Assembly: GCF_913773635.1 (NCBI RefSeq)
Contig: NZ_CAJYGQ010000005.1
Location: 347,692-411,691 of the forward strand
DNA length: 64,000 nt
Reading direction: 5' to 3'
Source of the DNA: an uncultured Mucilaginibacter sp.
Lineage (GTDB): Bacteria; Bacteroidota; Bacteroidia; Sphingobacteriales; Sphingobacteriaceae
The translations under genes and the position numbers were made by a program. Under the pieces are notes generated by a model. The model searched no databases. It saw only the letters and a program-made list of their open reading frames with translations, and had not been told where the DNA came from. Below are positions 18,356 through 27,288 of the stretch, one piece after another (within the stretch, counting starts at the first letter, position 1; each line of letters opens with the position of its first letter).

Positions 18356-21300
18356 ATGTTTAATTGGATGATAATTGATTCCGCTTTTAAAAGAAACATA
18401 AGAATTTTGGTTGGTTGCATGTTTGGGTGCGCGCTTATGTGCGCGCCCGCATGGGCCCAAAAAACAAACAAAGTTAAACCTCAACCACCGGTTGCCGCTG
18501 AAAAGAGCGGCAAACTTGTTTATGCGGTTGACGGTAAAGGCAATCGTATCCCTGATTATTCCTACGCAGGATACAAAGCTTCAGAACAACCTATACCCGA
18601 TGCTGCGGTAAAGGTTGTTGTTCCTGTAAAGTTTGGCGATGCTACTGTACGCATACAGGCAGCAATTGATTATGTAGCATCGTTACCGGCAAACAAAAGC
18701 GGCCTTAAAGGTACAGTACTCTTACAAAAGGGGATTTACCAGGTAAACGGAAGCCTGATATTTAAATCTTCTGGCGTTGTGTTACGTGGCAGCGGGATGG
18801 GCAACGATGGTACCACGCTAATAGCCGCAGGTACTGATCGTGAAACTTTCATAAGAATTGCGGGTAAAGATGACCGCAAGGTTATCGACACTGTTAAAAT
18901 AGCCGATGGCTATGTGCCGGTTAATGCTACTTCATTTACTGTAGCTGGCAAAAAATTTAAAGCAGGCGATCATATCTTTATTCGTCGCCCGAGCACTAAA
19001 AACTGGATTGACTTATTAAAGACCGATCATTTTGGCGGCGGTATCACCGCACTAGGCTGGAAACCCGGCGAGCGTGACGTAATATGGGACAGAACCATAA
19101 CTGCAGTATCTGGCAATAAAATAAGCATTGATGCACCGCTTACTACAGCCTTGGATACTGCTTACGGAGGCGGTTTAGTAAATACCTATCAATGGGCAGG
19201 CCGTATCAACAACATCGGCATTGAGAATTTAAAGCTGCAATCGGCTTACGATGTGCAAAATCCTAAAGACGAAGCGCACCGCTGGATGGCTATCACAATG
19301 GAAAATGTTCAGGACGCCTGGGTACGCCAGGTAGCTTTTGAGCATTTTGCCGGTTCGGCTGTTTTTGTGCTCGAAACAGGTAACCGCATTACGGTGCAGG
19401 ATTGCAGGTCCACTGCTCCTGTATCTGAGATAGGAGGGCAGCGCCGCTACACTTTTTACACCATGGGTGGTCAAACGTTGTTCCAGCGTTTGTATGCCGA
19501 GCATGGTTATCATGATTTCGCCGTGGGCTATTGTGCTCCCGGGCCTAATGCGTTTGTACAGTGCCAGGCATGGCAACCGCATAGCTTTAGCGGTGCTATC
19601 GACAGTTGGTCGTCGGGTGTGTTGTTTGATTTAACCAACATTGACGGGCAGGCACTTAGCTACATGAACCGTGGCCAAGACGGTCAAGGTGCAGGCTGGA
19701 CCACAGCTAACAGCATGTTCTGGAACTGTACCGCAGGTCGTGTTGATTGCTACCAACCGCCGGGTGCTCAAAACTGGGCATATGGTACCTGGGCACAGTT
19801 TGCAGGTGATGGTCATTGGGAAGAATCGAACAATTCCATCAATCCGCGTAGCTTTTATTACGCGCAGTTGAAAGAGCGTTTAGGCAAAGAAGTTCCTAAA
19901 GAACAATCAGATATTTTACCTTTCGAAGGCGAAGCATCAAGCAGCCCAACTGTTGAGGTGGCTATGGCTTTAACGGCAAACTCAGTTAAGCCGGCAGTAA
20001 CCATAGGCGATTGGGTAAACCAGGCATCACAGCGTAACCCTATAACAGTAAATGCTGGCGGTGCTAAGGCTATCGATCAAATTGGTTTTAAACAGCCCAC
20101 TGCACCTTCGTTAGCCGCTAAAATGGCTATTAATAACGGTTGGTTAGTTAGAGGCAACACTGTACTCAGCGGTTCTCGTTCTGATTCACCATGGTGGAAT
20201 GGTTCGGTTGACCCTGTGTATTTAAAAAAGAATGCTAAACCGGCAATTACCCGTTGGGTGCCAGGCCGTACCGGTACTGGTTTAACCGATGATTTAACCG
20301 ATGTGGTTAACTGGATGCAGGATAAACACATTGCAGGCTTTGAGCAAAACTATGCCCTTTGGTACGAGCGCCGTCGCGATGATCATGAGCGCATACGCCG
20401 TATTGATGGTGATGTTTGGCCGCCGTTTTATGAGTTACCTTTTGCCCGCGGTGGTAAGGAAACGGCTTGGGATGGTTTAAGCAAATATGATCTAACTACT
20501 TACAATAAATGGTACTGGAACCGTTTGAAACAGTTTGCAACCCTGGCCGATCAAAAAGGTCTAGTATTGATTAATCACAGCTACTTTCAACACAATATTA
20601 TTGAAGCCGGCGCACATTATGCTGATTTTCCTTGGCGCCCGGTAAATAATATAAACAATACCGGTTTTCCTGAACCTGTGCCATACGCAGGTGATAAGCG
20701 TGTGTTTATGGCCGAGCAGTTTTATGACGAAACACATCCGGTACGCCGTAAACTGCATCAGGCGTTCATCCGCCAAAATTTGGATGCATTTGCCGATAAT
20801 AACGGGGTAATACAATTTATCAGTGCCGAGTTTACCGGTCCGTTACACTTCGCAAAGTTTTGGGTAGAAACCATACAACAGTGGGAAAAAGAGAAAGGTA
20901 AAAACGCAATTACCGGCATCAGCACCACTAAAGATGTACAAGATGCTATACTGGCTAATCCGGCCCTTTCGGCAGGTATCGATGTAATTGACATCCGTTA
21001 CTGGCATTACCAGGCCGATGGAAAAGTTTACGCTCCTGCGGGTGGCCAAAACCTGGCACCACGTCAGCAGGCTCGGCAGTTTAAGCCTAAGGCAACATCT
21101 TTTGAACAAGTTTACCATGCTGTAAGCGAGTATCGCCAAAGATATCCTGAGAAGGCAGTGATTTACTCGGGCGATGGCTTTGACCGCTTTGGCTGGGCAG
21201 TCTTTATGGCTGGTGGTTCGTTGCCTAATCTTCCGGTGGGAGTTGATGGCAGATTACTGGCCGATGCATCTACCATGAAGATAGTGAGTTTAAACGGTGA

Positions 21301-21529
21301 GCCAAAAGATCAGTGGGCGTTGGGTAATGCTGCCAAAGATTTTATTATCTATAGCAACGCATCCAATATTGCTACCCCTGCGGTAGATGCCAATGCAAAC
21401 TATGAGGTAAACTGGATAGATACCAAAACCGGCGAAACCATATCAACGGCTAAGCAAAAGGGTGCAAAGCTTACTTCCTTACAAAGCCCTGCCAGTGGTT
21501 CGGTAGTGCTGTGGTTAAAAAGAATTTAA
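18356..21529 (+). CDS. Large exported protein with parallel beta-helix and DUF6298/DUF4955-like regions, unknown function
   Basis: 1057 residues, abutting the lyase stop codon with no spacer. The N-terminus (ATG 18356, or M5 at 18368) contains a hydrophobic export segment ending in CAPAWAQ. Residues about 85-520 look like a pectin-lyase-type beta-helix (IQAAIDYVASLPANKSGLKG; GVVLRGSGMGNDGTTL; WVRQVAFEHFAGSAVFV). Residues about 620-970 form a second, TIM-barrel-like region with many Trp/Arg/Asp (RWVPGRTGTGLTDDLTDVV; LWYERRRDDHERIRRIDGD; FISAEFTGPLHFAKFW). It resembles DUF4955/DUF6298 proteins, for which I know no assigned activity. Its neighbours make a lyase or hydrolase acting on pectic side chains likely. 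Family recall is moderate; function is unknown. Confidence 0.7.
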   Translation: MFNWMIIDSAFKRNIRILVGCMFGCALMCAPAWAQKTNKVKPQPPVAAEKSGKLVYAVDGKGNRIPDYSYAGYKASEQPIPDAAVKVVVPVKFGDATVRIQAAIDYVASLPANKSGLKGTVLLQKGIYQVNGSLIFKSSGVVLRGSGMGNDGTTLIAAGTDRETFIRIAGKDDRKVIDTVKIADGYVPVNATSFTVAGKKFKAGDHIFIRRPSTKNWIDLLKTDHFGGGITALGWKPGERDVIWDRTITAVSGNKISIDAPLTTALDTAYGGGLVNTYQWAGRINNIGIENLKLQSAYDVQNPKDEAHRWMAITMENVQDAWVRQVAFEHFAGSAVFVLETGNRITVQDCRSTAPVSEIGGQRRYTFYTMGGQTLFQRLYAEHGYHDFAVGYCAPGPNAFVQCQAWQPHSFSGAIDSWSSGVLFDLTNIDGQALSYMNRGQDGQGAGWTTANSMFWNCTAGRVDCYQPPGAQNWAYGTWAQFAGDGHWEESNNSINPRSFYYAQLKERLGKEVPKEQSDILPFEGEASSSPTVEVAMALTANSVKPAVTIGDWVNQASQRNPITVNAGGAKAIDQIGFKQPTAPSLAAKMAINNGWLVRGNTVLSGSRSDSPWWNGSVDPVYLKKNAKPAITRWVPGRTGTGLTDDLTDVVNWMQDKHIAGFEQNYALWYERRRDDHERIRRIDGDVWPPFYELPFARGGKETAWDGLSKYDLTTYNKWYWNRLKQFATLADQKGLVLINHSYFQHNIIEAGAHYADFPWRPVNNINNTGFPEPVPYAGDKRVFMAEQFYDETHPVRRKLHQAFIRQNLDAFADNNGVIQFISAEFTGPLHFAKFWVETIQQWEKEKGKNAITGISTTKDVQDAILANPALSAGIDVIDIRYWHYQADGKVYAPAGGQNLAPRQQARQFKPKATSFEQVYHAVSEYRQRYPEKAVIYSGDGFDRFGWAVFMAGGSLPNLPVGVDGRLLADASTMKIVSLNGEPKDQWALGNAAKDFIIYSNASNIATPAVDANANYEVNWIDTKTGETISTAKQKGAKLTSLQSPASGSVVLWLKRI

Positions 21530-21535
21530 AATACT

Positions 21536-22933
21536 ATGTCTAAAAAAATCATCTGCATTGTGCTTTTGGCATTGGTAGGGTTAGCTTTTGTAGCCAACAA
21601 ACCGGCCGATTTGCCTCAACTTAAAATATCAGCCAACCACCGTTACTTCATGACCGGTAACGACAAGCCTTTCTTTTGGCTGGGCGATACCGGCTGGTTG
21701 CTGTTTGCCAAACTTAACCGTGCAGAGGCTGAAAAATACCTGGAAATACGTAAACAACAAGGCTACAACGTAATACAGGTGATGGTAATTCATGATATTA
21801 AAGAAGTGAATGCCTATGGTGATTCTGCTTTAGTGGCATCAAACATTGCCAATCCTAAAGTTACGGAGGGAAATAGTCCAGATAACGCTGCTCAGTATGA
21901 TTATTGGGACCACGTTGATTACATTGTTGATTTAGCTGCAAAAAAAGGTATTTACATGGCTTTAGTTCCTGTTTGGGGATCAGTGGTGAAATCAAAAAAC
22001 CACGATGTGCCAGCCGAAAAAGCCAAAGTATATGCTGATTTTTTGGCTAAACGCTACCAAAATTGCAGCAACGTAATATGGATGAACGGTGGCGATATTG
22101 CAGGTAGTGATTCTACCCGCGTATGGAACACTATTGGCGCAACCCTGCGCGAGGGAAATCCTGATAAGTTAATTACTTACCACCCGCGTGGCCGTACGCA
22201 GTCATCTACCTGGTTTCATAATGAGCAGTGGTTAGATTTTAATACTTTTCAATCAGGTCACCGCACTTACGCGCAAGACACCTCTAAAAAAGACCTTAAA
22301 TACGGTGAGGATAATTGGAAATACGTAAATGTTGATTACAACAAAACCCCCGTTAAGCCCACATTTGATGCCGAACCCTCTTATGAAAAAATTCCATGGG
22401 GATTGCATAATGTAAAGCTTCCACGCTGGACGGCTGCCGATGTACGCCGTTATGGTTACTGGTCGGTTTTTGCAGGTGGTTGTGGCTACACTTACGGTAA
22501 TAACGACGTAATGCAAATGCATAAACCAACTGATAAGAAGGCTGCCTACGGTTCTAGAGATTATTGGTACAAATCTATCAATGATCCTGGTGCTAAACAG
22601 ATGGTGTACATCAAAAAACTCATGTTATCACGCCCTTACTTCGAGCGCGTGCCCGATCAATCGCTTATTGCAGGTAAGCAAGGCACCCGTTATAATTATT
22701 TGCTGGCTACGCGTGGTAAAAACTACGCCTTCATTTATACTTACAACGGTAAAAACTTCTCGGTTAGTACCAGCAGTTTGCCGGGTACTAAAATTAAATC
22801 ATCGTGGTTTAACCCGCGCACAGGAGCAACCACCGCTGGTACCACCCAGGCCAAAGCCAAAACTCTTGCTTTTAATCCACCGGGTGAACCTAAAAATGGT
22901 AATGACTGGGTGTTGATTTTGGATGCTATTTAA
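21536..22933 (+). CDS. GH140-like apiosidase (DUF4038 plus C-terminal collagen-binding-like domain)
   Basis: 465 residues, signal peptide MSKKIICIVLLALVGLAFVA. A TIM barrel of the apiosidase-like type runs to about residue 370 (ISANHRYFMTGNDKPFFWLGDTGW; LEIRKQQGYNVIQVMVI), followed by a small beta-domain (YAFIYTYNGKNFSV...WFNPRTGA). Candidate acid/base is D187 in WMNGGDIAG and candidate nucleophile E280 in TFDAEPSYE, matching the positions and order known for GH140. GH140 enzymes cleave the apiose-galacturonic acid bond that anchors side chains A and B of rhamnogalacturonan II. This gene is the best single pointer to RG-II as substrate. Related DUF4038 proteins may have other specificities. 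Confidence 0.8.
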   Translation: MSKKIICIVLLALVGLAFVANKPADLPQLKISANHRYFMTGNDKPFFWLGDTGWLLFAKLNRAEAEKYLEIRKQQGYNVIQVMVIHDIKEVNAYGDSALVASNIANPKVTEGNSPDNAAQYDYWDHVDYIVDLAAKKGIYMALVPVWGSVVKSKNHDVPAEKAKVYADFLAKRYQNCSNVIWMNGGDIAGSDSTRVWNTIGATLREGNPDKLITYHPRGRTQSSTWFHNEQWLDFNTFQSGHRTYAQDTSKKDLKYGEDNWKYVNVDYNKTPVKPTFDAEPSYEKIPWGLHNVKLPRWTAADVRRYGYWSVFAGGCGYTYGNNDVMQMHKPTDKKAAYGSRDYWYKSINDPGAKQMVYIKKLMLSRPYFERVPDQSLIAGKQGTRYNYLLATRGKNYAFIYTYNGKNFSVSTSSLPGTKIKSSWFNPRTGATTAGTTQAKAKTLAFNPPGEPKNGNDWVLILDAI

Positions 22934-22967
22934 GAATGGAATGTTCATGATAGAAGGAAGTATAAAC

Positions 22968-23056
22968 ACCCTGTCATTTCGAGGAACGAGAGATCTTCTT
23001 AAAGCGTTCAGCTGCCCGGTTCTTAAGGTTTTCCCTCTGTCGTTCCGGATGACGAA
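22968..23056. repeat. Palindromic intergenic repeat, family B ('TGTCATTTCGA'), copy 1
   Basis: It opens with CTGTCATTTCGAGGAACGAG and closes with CTCTGTCGTTCCGGATGACG, arms that pair as an imperfect inverted repeat. Related copies lie at 37442, 46268, 49756 and 51988. The ATG of the GH43 gene (23049) is inside its right arm. Confidence 0.8.
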
Positions 23057-23972
23057 GTTTGTTATGCTGATATGCTGTGTGCTTTTAATCACCTCATGCG
23101 CCGCTAAAAAAGACGTTTACCTTTTTACCTCATTCCACGAACCTGCCAACGAAGGTTTGCGGATGCTGTATAGCAATGATGGTTACCACTGGAATGATTT
23201 TAAGCACGTATTCTTGAAACCTGAAGCCGGCGATGCCAAAATAATGCGCGACCCGTCAATGGTGCAGGGACCGGACGGAACTTTTCACCTGGTGTGGACT
23301 ACCGGTTGGAAAGGTGATTTGGGTTTCGGCTATGCATCATCAAAAGATTTGATTCACTGGTCGCCTCAGCAGCACATTAACATTATGGCTACCGAGCCAA
23401 CTACCGTTAATGTATGGGCACCCGAAATATTTTACGATGACGTAAAGAAACAATACATCATTGTTTGGGCATCGTGCATACCGGGCCGGTTTCCTAACGG
23501 GCAGGAGGATGCTAACAATAACCACAGATTATATTACACCACTACAACTGATTTTAAAGCATTCAGCACGGCAAGATTATTTCTTAACCCCGGTTTCAGC
23601 GTAATTGATGCGCAGATTCTAAAACGTGGAAGCGAGGATTATGTGCTGGTAATGAAAGACAATACACGTCCTAACCGTAACATTTTGGTGGCTACTGCTA
23701 AAGATCCGCTGGGGCCATATAGTGATTATAGCAACAGGTTTACGGAGCTTTTCTCTGAAGGACCCAATGCTACCAAGGTAGGCAACAACTGGCTTATATA
23801 TTATGACTCGTACCGCTTAAAGAGATATGGGGCTATGCAAACCACCGACTTTAAAACCTTTACCGATTTCTCGAAAAAGGTGACGGTGCCCGAAGGTCAT
23901 AAGCACGGTACAATATTAAAGGTAACCAGGAAAACGTTAAATAATTTAAAGAAAGAAACAGGCGTGCAGTAA
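23049..23972 (+). CDS. GH43-family glycosidase, lipoprotein
   Basis: The frame is open from 22923, but the first 42 codons there are intergenic repeat; ATG 23049 gives a lipoprotein signal peptide MTKFVMLICCVLLITSC, so I choose it. The classic GH43 triad is present: D68 in MRDPSMV (base), D187 in SVIDAQIL (pKa modulator) and E237 in SEGPNATKV (acid), with 'WAPEIFYDDVKKQYIIVWAS' in between. Length of about 307 residues means a single propeller without added domains. It probably removes an arabinofuranose, xylose or galactose at the cell surface or in the periplasm. Unusually, its start codon is contributed by a repeat element. Confidence 0.85.
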   Translation: MTKFVMLICCVLLITSCAAKKDVYLFTSFHEPANEGLRMLYSNDGYHWNDFKHVFLKPEAGDAKIMRDPSMVQGPDGTFHLVWTTGWKGDLGFGYASSKDLIHWSPQQHINIMATEPTTVNVWAPEIFYDDVKKQYIIVWASCIPGRFPNGQEDANNNHRLYYTTTTDFKAFSTARLFLNPGFSVIDAQILKRGSEDYVLVMKDNTRPNRNILVATAKDPLGPYSDYSNRFTELFSEGPNATKVGNNWLIYYDSYRLKRYGAMQTTDFKTFTDFSKKVTVPEGHKHGTILKVTRKTLNNLKKETGVQ

Positions 23973-23993
23973 TGCAGGCCCTTTTGTGTATTT

Positions 23994-25841
23994 ATGAAGT
24001 TATTAAATAGTAAAAGTATTTTAACCGTTATAGCGGCTATAGGTATAACAACTGTTAACGCGCAGGATACGGTGCACTACAGCGGTAAAACCTTATCAAA
24101 CGTTGATTACCATCACGGACAGTTAGTGCCGGTTATAGGTGTGCATAGTCAGCAGGTTTTTCGTGCTAACCGCGAGCACCCCGATCAGGCCGATGGTTTT
24201 GGCTTCACCTATAACCATGCGCCTATGCTGGCTTACTGGAATAAAACTTTTTATGTTGAATACCTGAGCGATAAGGTAGGTGAGAGTATTCCGCCGGGGC
24301 AAACGTTAGTAGTTACCTCAAAAGACGGCAACACCTGGACCAAACCTGTTGTGGTATTTCCTCAATACAAAATTCCCGACGGTACAACTAAACCTGGTAA
24401 AGAAGGGTTAGTAGCCAAAGATTTAATGGCTGTAATGCACCAGCGTATGGGCTTTTACACCTCAAAATCAAATCACCTGCTGGTATTAGGCTTTTATGGT
24501 ATTTGCCTTGATGCAAAAGACGACCCGAACGACGGCCTGGGCATTGGCCGCGTAGTGCGCGAAGTGTTGCCTGATGGTAAGTACGGCCCTATTTATTTCA
24601 TTCACTACAACCCAAAATGGAACGAGAGCAATACTTCATACCCGTTTTATAAAAAAAGTAAAAATAAGGCGTTTGTGCAGTCTTGTGATGAGCTGATGGC
24701 CAACCCGCTTATGATGATGCAGTGGGTAGAGGAAACTGACCGTAAAGATCCGATCATTCCCCTGCATAAAGAATACAAGGCATTTAATTATTATCACCTG
24801 ACTGATGGTCGCGTGGTGGGCTTGTGGAAAAATGCATTAACCGCTATAAGTAAAGATGGTGGTAAAACATGGCCAAACGCTACCCGTGCACCACGCTTTG
24901 TAAATGCGGCAGCCAAAATTTGGGGACAAAAAACAAGTGATGGAAAGTATGCCACGGTTTACAATCCTTCGGAATACCGTTGGCCATTGGCTGTATCAGT
25001 TAGTAAGGATGGTTTAGATTATACCAACCTGTTGCTGGTAAATGGAGAGATATCAACCATGCGTTATGGCGGTAACTACAAGTCATACGGACCACAGTAT
25101 ATACGCGGTATTATTGAAGGTAATGGTACCCCGCCTGATGGTAAAATGTGGCTTACTTACAGTATGAACAAGGAAGACATCTGGGTGTCATCGGTACCCG
25201 TGCCGTTGACCGAAGTTGCAACCACCCATGCTAATGATAATTTTGCTCAGCTACCCGCCGGTAAAGAACTGGATAAATGGAATTACAACAGCGGTTTATG
25301 GACTCCCGTGTCTATTGATAAAGCGCCTGATGGCACTAAAAGCCTCGCTTTAAAAGATTGGGACCGTTACGATTATGCAAAAGCAGAACGTATTGTGCCT
25401 GCATCGGAAGTTTTGGAAACCGAATTTGTGGTTGTACCCGCTCAAAACAGTAACGGCCAGCTCGACATCGAGTTTCAAGATGCTAAAGGCCAGGCCGGAA
25501 TCCGTTTGGCTTTTGATTCAACAGGTACGTTCAAAGGCAAATCAGGCTACCGATATAAAAACTTCATGAAGTATGAAGCTGGTAAAGAATACCACATCAA
25601 ACTAAAATTGAATGTGAAGAACCGCTTTTACACCATGAATGTAAACGGTAAAGAACTGTCGCTATCATTAATGTTTGCACCGTTAACCAGTGTAAGCCGT
25701 ATTGTGTTCCGCACTGGTGACGTACGCCGTTTTCCTGACGCCGATACGCCTACCGATCAAAGTTTTGACTTACCTAAGGCTGGTGACCCGGTTAAACAGG
25801 CGGCCTTCTACATTAAATCATTTATAACAAAAGGTAACTAA
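23994..25841 (+). CDS. Sialidase-fold (BNR) beta-propeller protein with C-terminal LamG-like domain
   Basis: 615 residues, signal peptide ending TTVNAQ. Residues about 30-410 show propeller blades with Asp-box-like turns (TSKDGNTWTKPVVVF; ISKDGGKTWPNATR; VSKDGLDYTNLLLV). Residues about 430-590 form a jelly-roll like concanavalin/LamG domains (LDIEFQDAKGQAGIRLAFD; YHIKLKLNVKNRFYTMNVN). The family is often labelled exo-alpha-sialidase by fold only. In a pectin locus, the target may be another acidic sugar, either by hydrolysis or by lyase chemistry as in propeller polysaccharide lyases. It overlaps the next gene by one base (TAATG), so they are translationally coupled. Confidence 0.65.
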   Translation: MKLLNSKSILTVIAAIGITTVNAQDTVHYSGKTLSNVDYHHGQLVPVIGVHSQQVFRANREHPDQADGFGFTYNHAPMLAYWNKTFYVEYLSDKVGESIPPGQTLVVTSKDGNTWTKPVVVFPQYKIPDGTTKPGKEGLVAKDLMAVMHQRMGFYTSKSNHLLVLGFYGICLDAKDDPNDGLGIGRVVREVLPDGKYGPIYFIHYNPKWNESNTSYPFYKKSKNKAFVQSCDELMANPLMMMQWVEETDRKDPIIPLHKEYKAFNYYHLTDGRVVGLWKNALTAISKDGGKTWPNATRAPRFVNAAAKIWGQKTSDGKYATVYNPSEYRWPLAVSVSKDGLDYTNLLLVNGEISTMRYGGNYKSYGPQYIRGIIEGNGTPPDGKMWLTYSMNKEDIWVSSVPVPLTEVATTHANDNFAQLPAGKELDKWNYNSGLWTPVSIDKAPDGTKSLALKDWDRYDYAKAERIVPASEVLETEFVVVPAQNSNGQLDIEFQDAKGQAGIRLAFDSTGTFKGKSGYRYKNFMKYEAGKEYHIKLKLNVKNRFYTMNVNGKELSLSLMFAPLTSVSRIVFRTGDVRRFPDADTPTDQSFDLPKAGDPVKQAAFYIKSFITKGN

Positions 25842-27277
25842 TGTTCAGAGGGTTTTATAAAGCTTTTGGCGTAATGCTAACCGCCTGCTTAATGGCCGCT
25901 AATAGCTATGCTACAGTTGTGCTGCCTAAAATATTGGGTAATGGGATGGTGTTGCAGCGCAACCAGACGGTACCTGTTTGGGGCACTGCTGCTAAAGGCG
26001 AAAAAATTACCGTACGCTTTGCCGGCCAAACCAAAACTGCAATTGCAGATACGGGCGGTAAATGGCGAGTGTTTTTAAAATCAATGGAAGCATCAGCTAA
26101 AGGCAGGGACCTGGTAATTTCAGGTACTAATAAAATTGTGCTGAGCGACATTTTGGTGGGTGAAGTTTGGTTGTGCTCGGGCCAAAGCAATATGCAATAC
26201 GAAATGCGTAAGAATAGCAAAGTTGCCCGTCCTGATACCAGCACGGCAAATTCGCCTATTGATGAGCTGGAGCGCGCTCATAACCCTGCTATCCGTATTT
26301 TTTTAGTCGATAGAAAACGCCAGGTAAAGCCCGATTCAACTCATAGTGGGTGGAGCATTGCGCAGGATTCGGCTTTGCGCGCATTTTCGGCAGCAGGATA
26401 CTTCTTTGCTAAAAAAATTCATGCCGAATTGAAAGTGCCTGTAGGTATCATATCATCAGCCGTGAGCGGCAGCCGTATTGAGCCATGGATAAACGAAACC
26501 GCATTCAACTCTGAGCCCTATTTTAAAACTATTAAGGTTGACGGCGATCCGGGTAAATTTTATCATCCAATGATAGAAACCCTGGCTCCGTATGCCATTA
26601 AAGGGTTTTTATGGTACCAGGGCGAAAGTAACGTGGGCGAAACCATGAGCTACATTTACAAGATGCAGGTACTCATTAACAGCTGGCGCAAGCTTTGGGG
26701 TAATGATAAACTGCCATTCTATTACGTTCAACTGGCTCCCTACACAAATTCTGTAGATAAAAAGTTTACCAACGAAACCCTGCCCGAATTTAGGGAGGCG
26801 CAGGTACAGGTATTACAGATACCCCGTACGGGCATGATTGTAACTACCGATTTGAACGATAACGTGAAAAACATTCACCCACCGTTTAAGTGGGAAATAG
26901 GTCGTCGTTTGGCTTTAGTTGCGTTGGCTAAAACTTATGGCTTAAAAAATGAATACTCAGGGCCGGTTTACGCCGGAATGAGCGTAGACCGCGACCAGGT
27001 TATCCTGAAATTTGATCATGTGGGTAAAGGTTTAATCAGTAATAATGGTAAACCATTAACTCACTTTGTAATTGCAGGTGCCGATAAAAAGTTTGTGCCT
27101 GCCAACGTCATGATCAAGGACAATGTTTTGGTTGTTTCATCACCTGACATTAAAAAACCTGTAGCCGTGCGCTTTGCGTGGGACGAAGCAGCTCAACCCA
27201 ATTTTTACAATAAAGACGGCTTACCGGCTATGCCTTTCCGCACCGATAATCCGCTAAAATATAAACCCGCTAATTGA
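25841..27277 (+). CDS. SGNH-type sialate O-acetylesterase family carbohydrate esterase
   Basis: 478 residues with an export signal (MFRGFYKAFGVMLTACLMAANSYA). The SGNH hydrolase blocks are clear: GEVWLCSGQSNMQ with nucleophile S116, WYQGESNVGE (block III-like), and NIHPPFKWEIG with H346 preceded by the Asp of TTDLNDN. An Ig-like sandwich is inserted at the N-terminus (VLPKILGNGMVLQRNQTVPVWG). Such esterases remove acetyl groups from glycans; RG-II and RG-I are O-acetylated, which fits. The ATG overlaps the previous stop by one base, and its own stop TGA overlaps the start region of the GH2 gene. A paralog lies at 54999. Confidence 0.85.
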   Translation: MFRGFYKAFGVMLTACLMAANSYATVVLPKILGNGMVLQRNQTVPVWGTAAKGEKITVRFAGQTKTAIADTGGKWRVFLKSMEASAKGRDLVISGTNKIVLSDILVGEVWLCSGQSNMQYEMRKNSKVARPDTSTANSPIDELERAHNPAIRIFLVDRKRQVKPDSTHSGWSIAQDSALRAFSAAGYFFAKKIHAELKVPVGIISSAVSGSRIEPWINETAFNSEPYFKTIKVDGDPGKFYHPMIETLAPYAIKGFLWYQGESNVGETMSYIYKMQVLINSWRKLWGNDKLPFYYVQLAPYTNSVDKKFTNETLPEFREAQVQVLQIPRTGMIVTTDLNDNVKNIHPPFKWEIGRRLALVALAKTYGLKNEYSGPVYAGMSVDRDQVILKFDHVGKGLISNNGKPLTHFVIAGADKKFVPANVMIKDNVLVVSSPDIKKPVAVRFAWDEAAQPNFYNKDGLPAMPFRTDNPLKYKPAN

Positions 27278-27288
27278 TACTGTTTTTA

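Noticed and set aside
22923..23048. N-terminal extension of the GH43 gene
   Set aside because: It is family-B repeat DNA overlapping the GH140 stop and lacks a signal peptide; ATG 23049 gives a lipoprotein signal.
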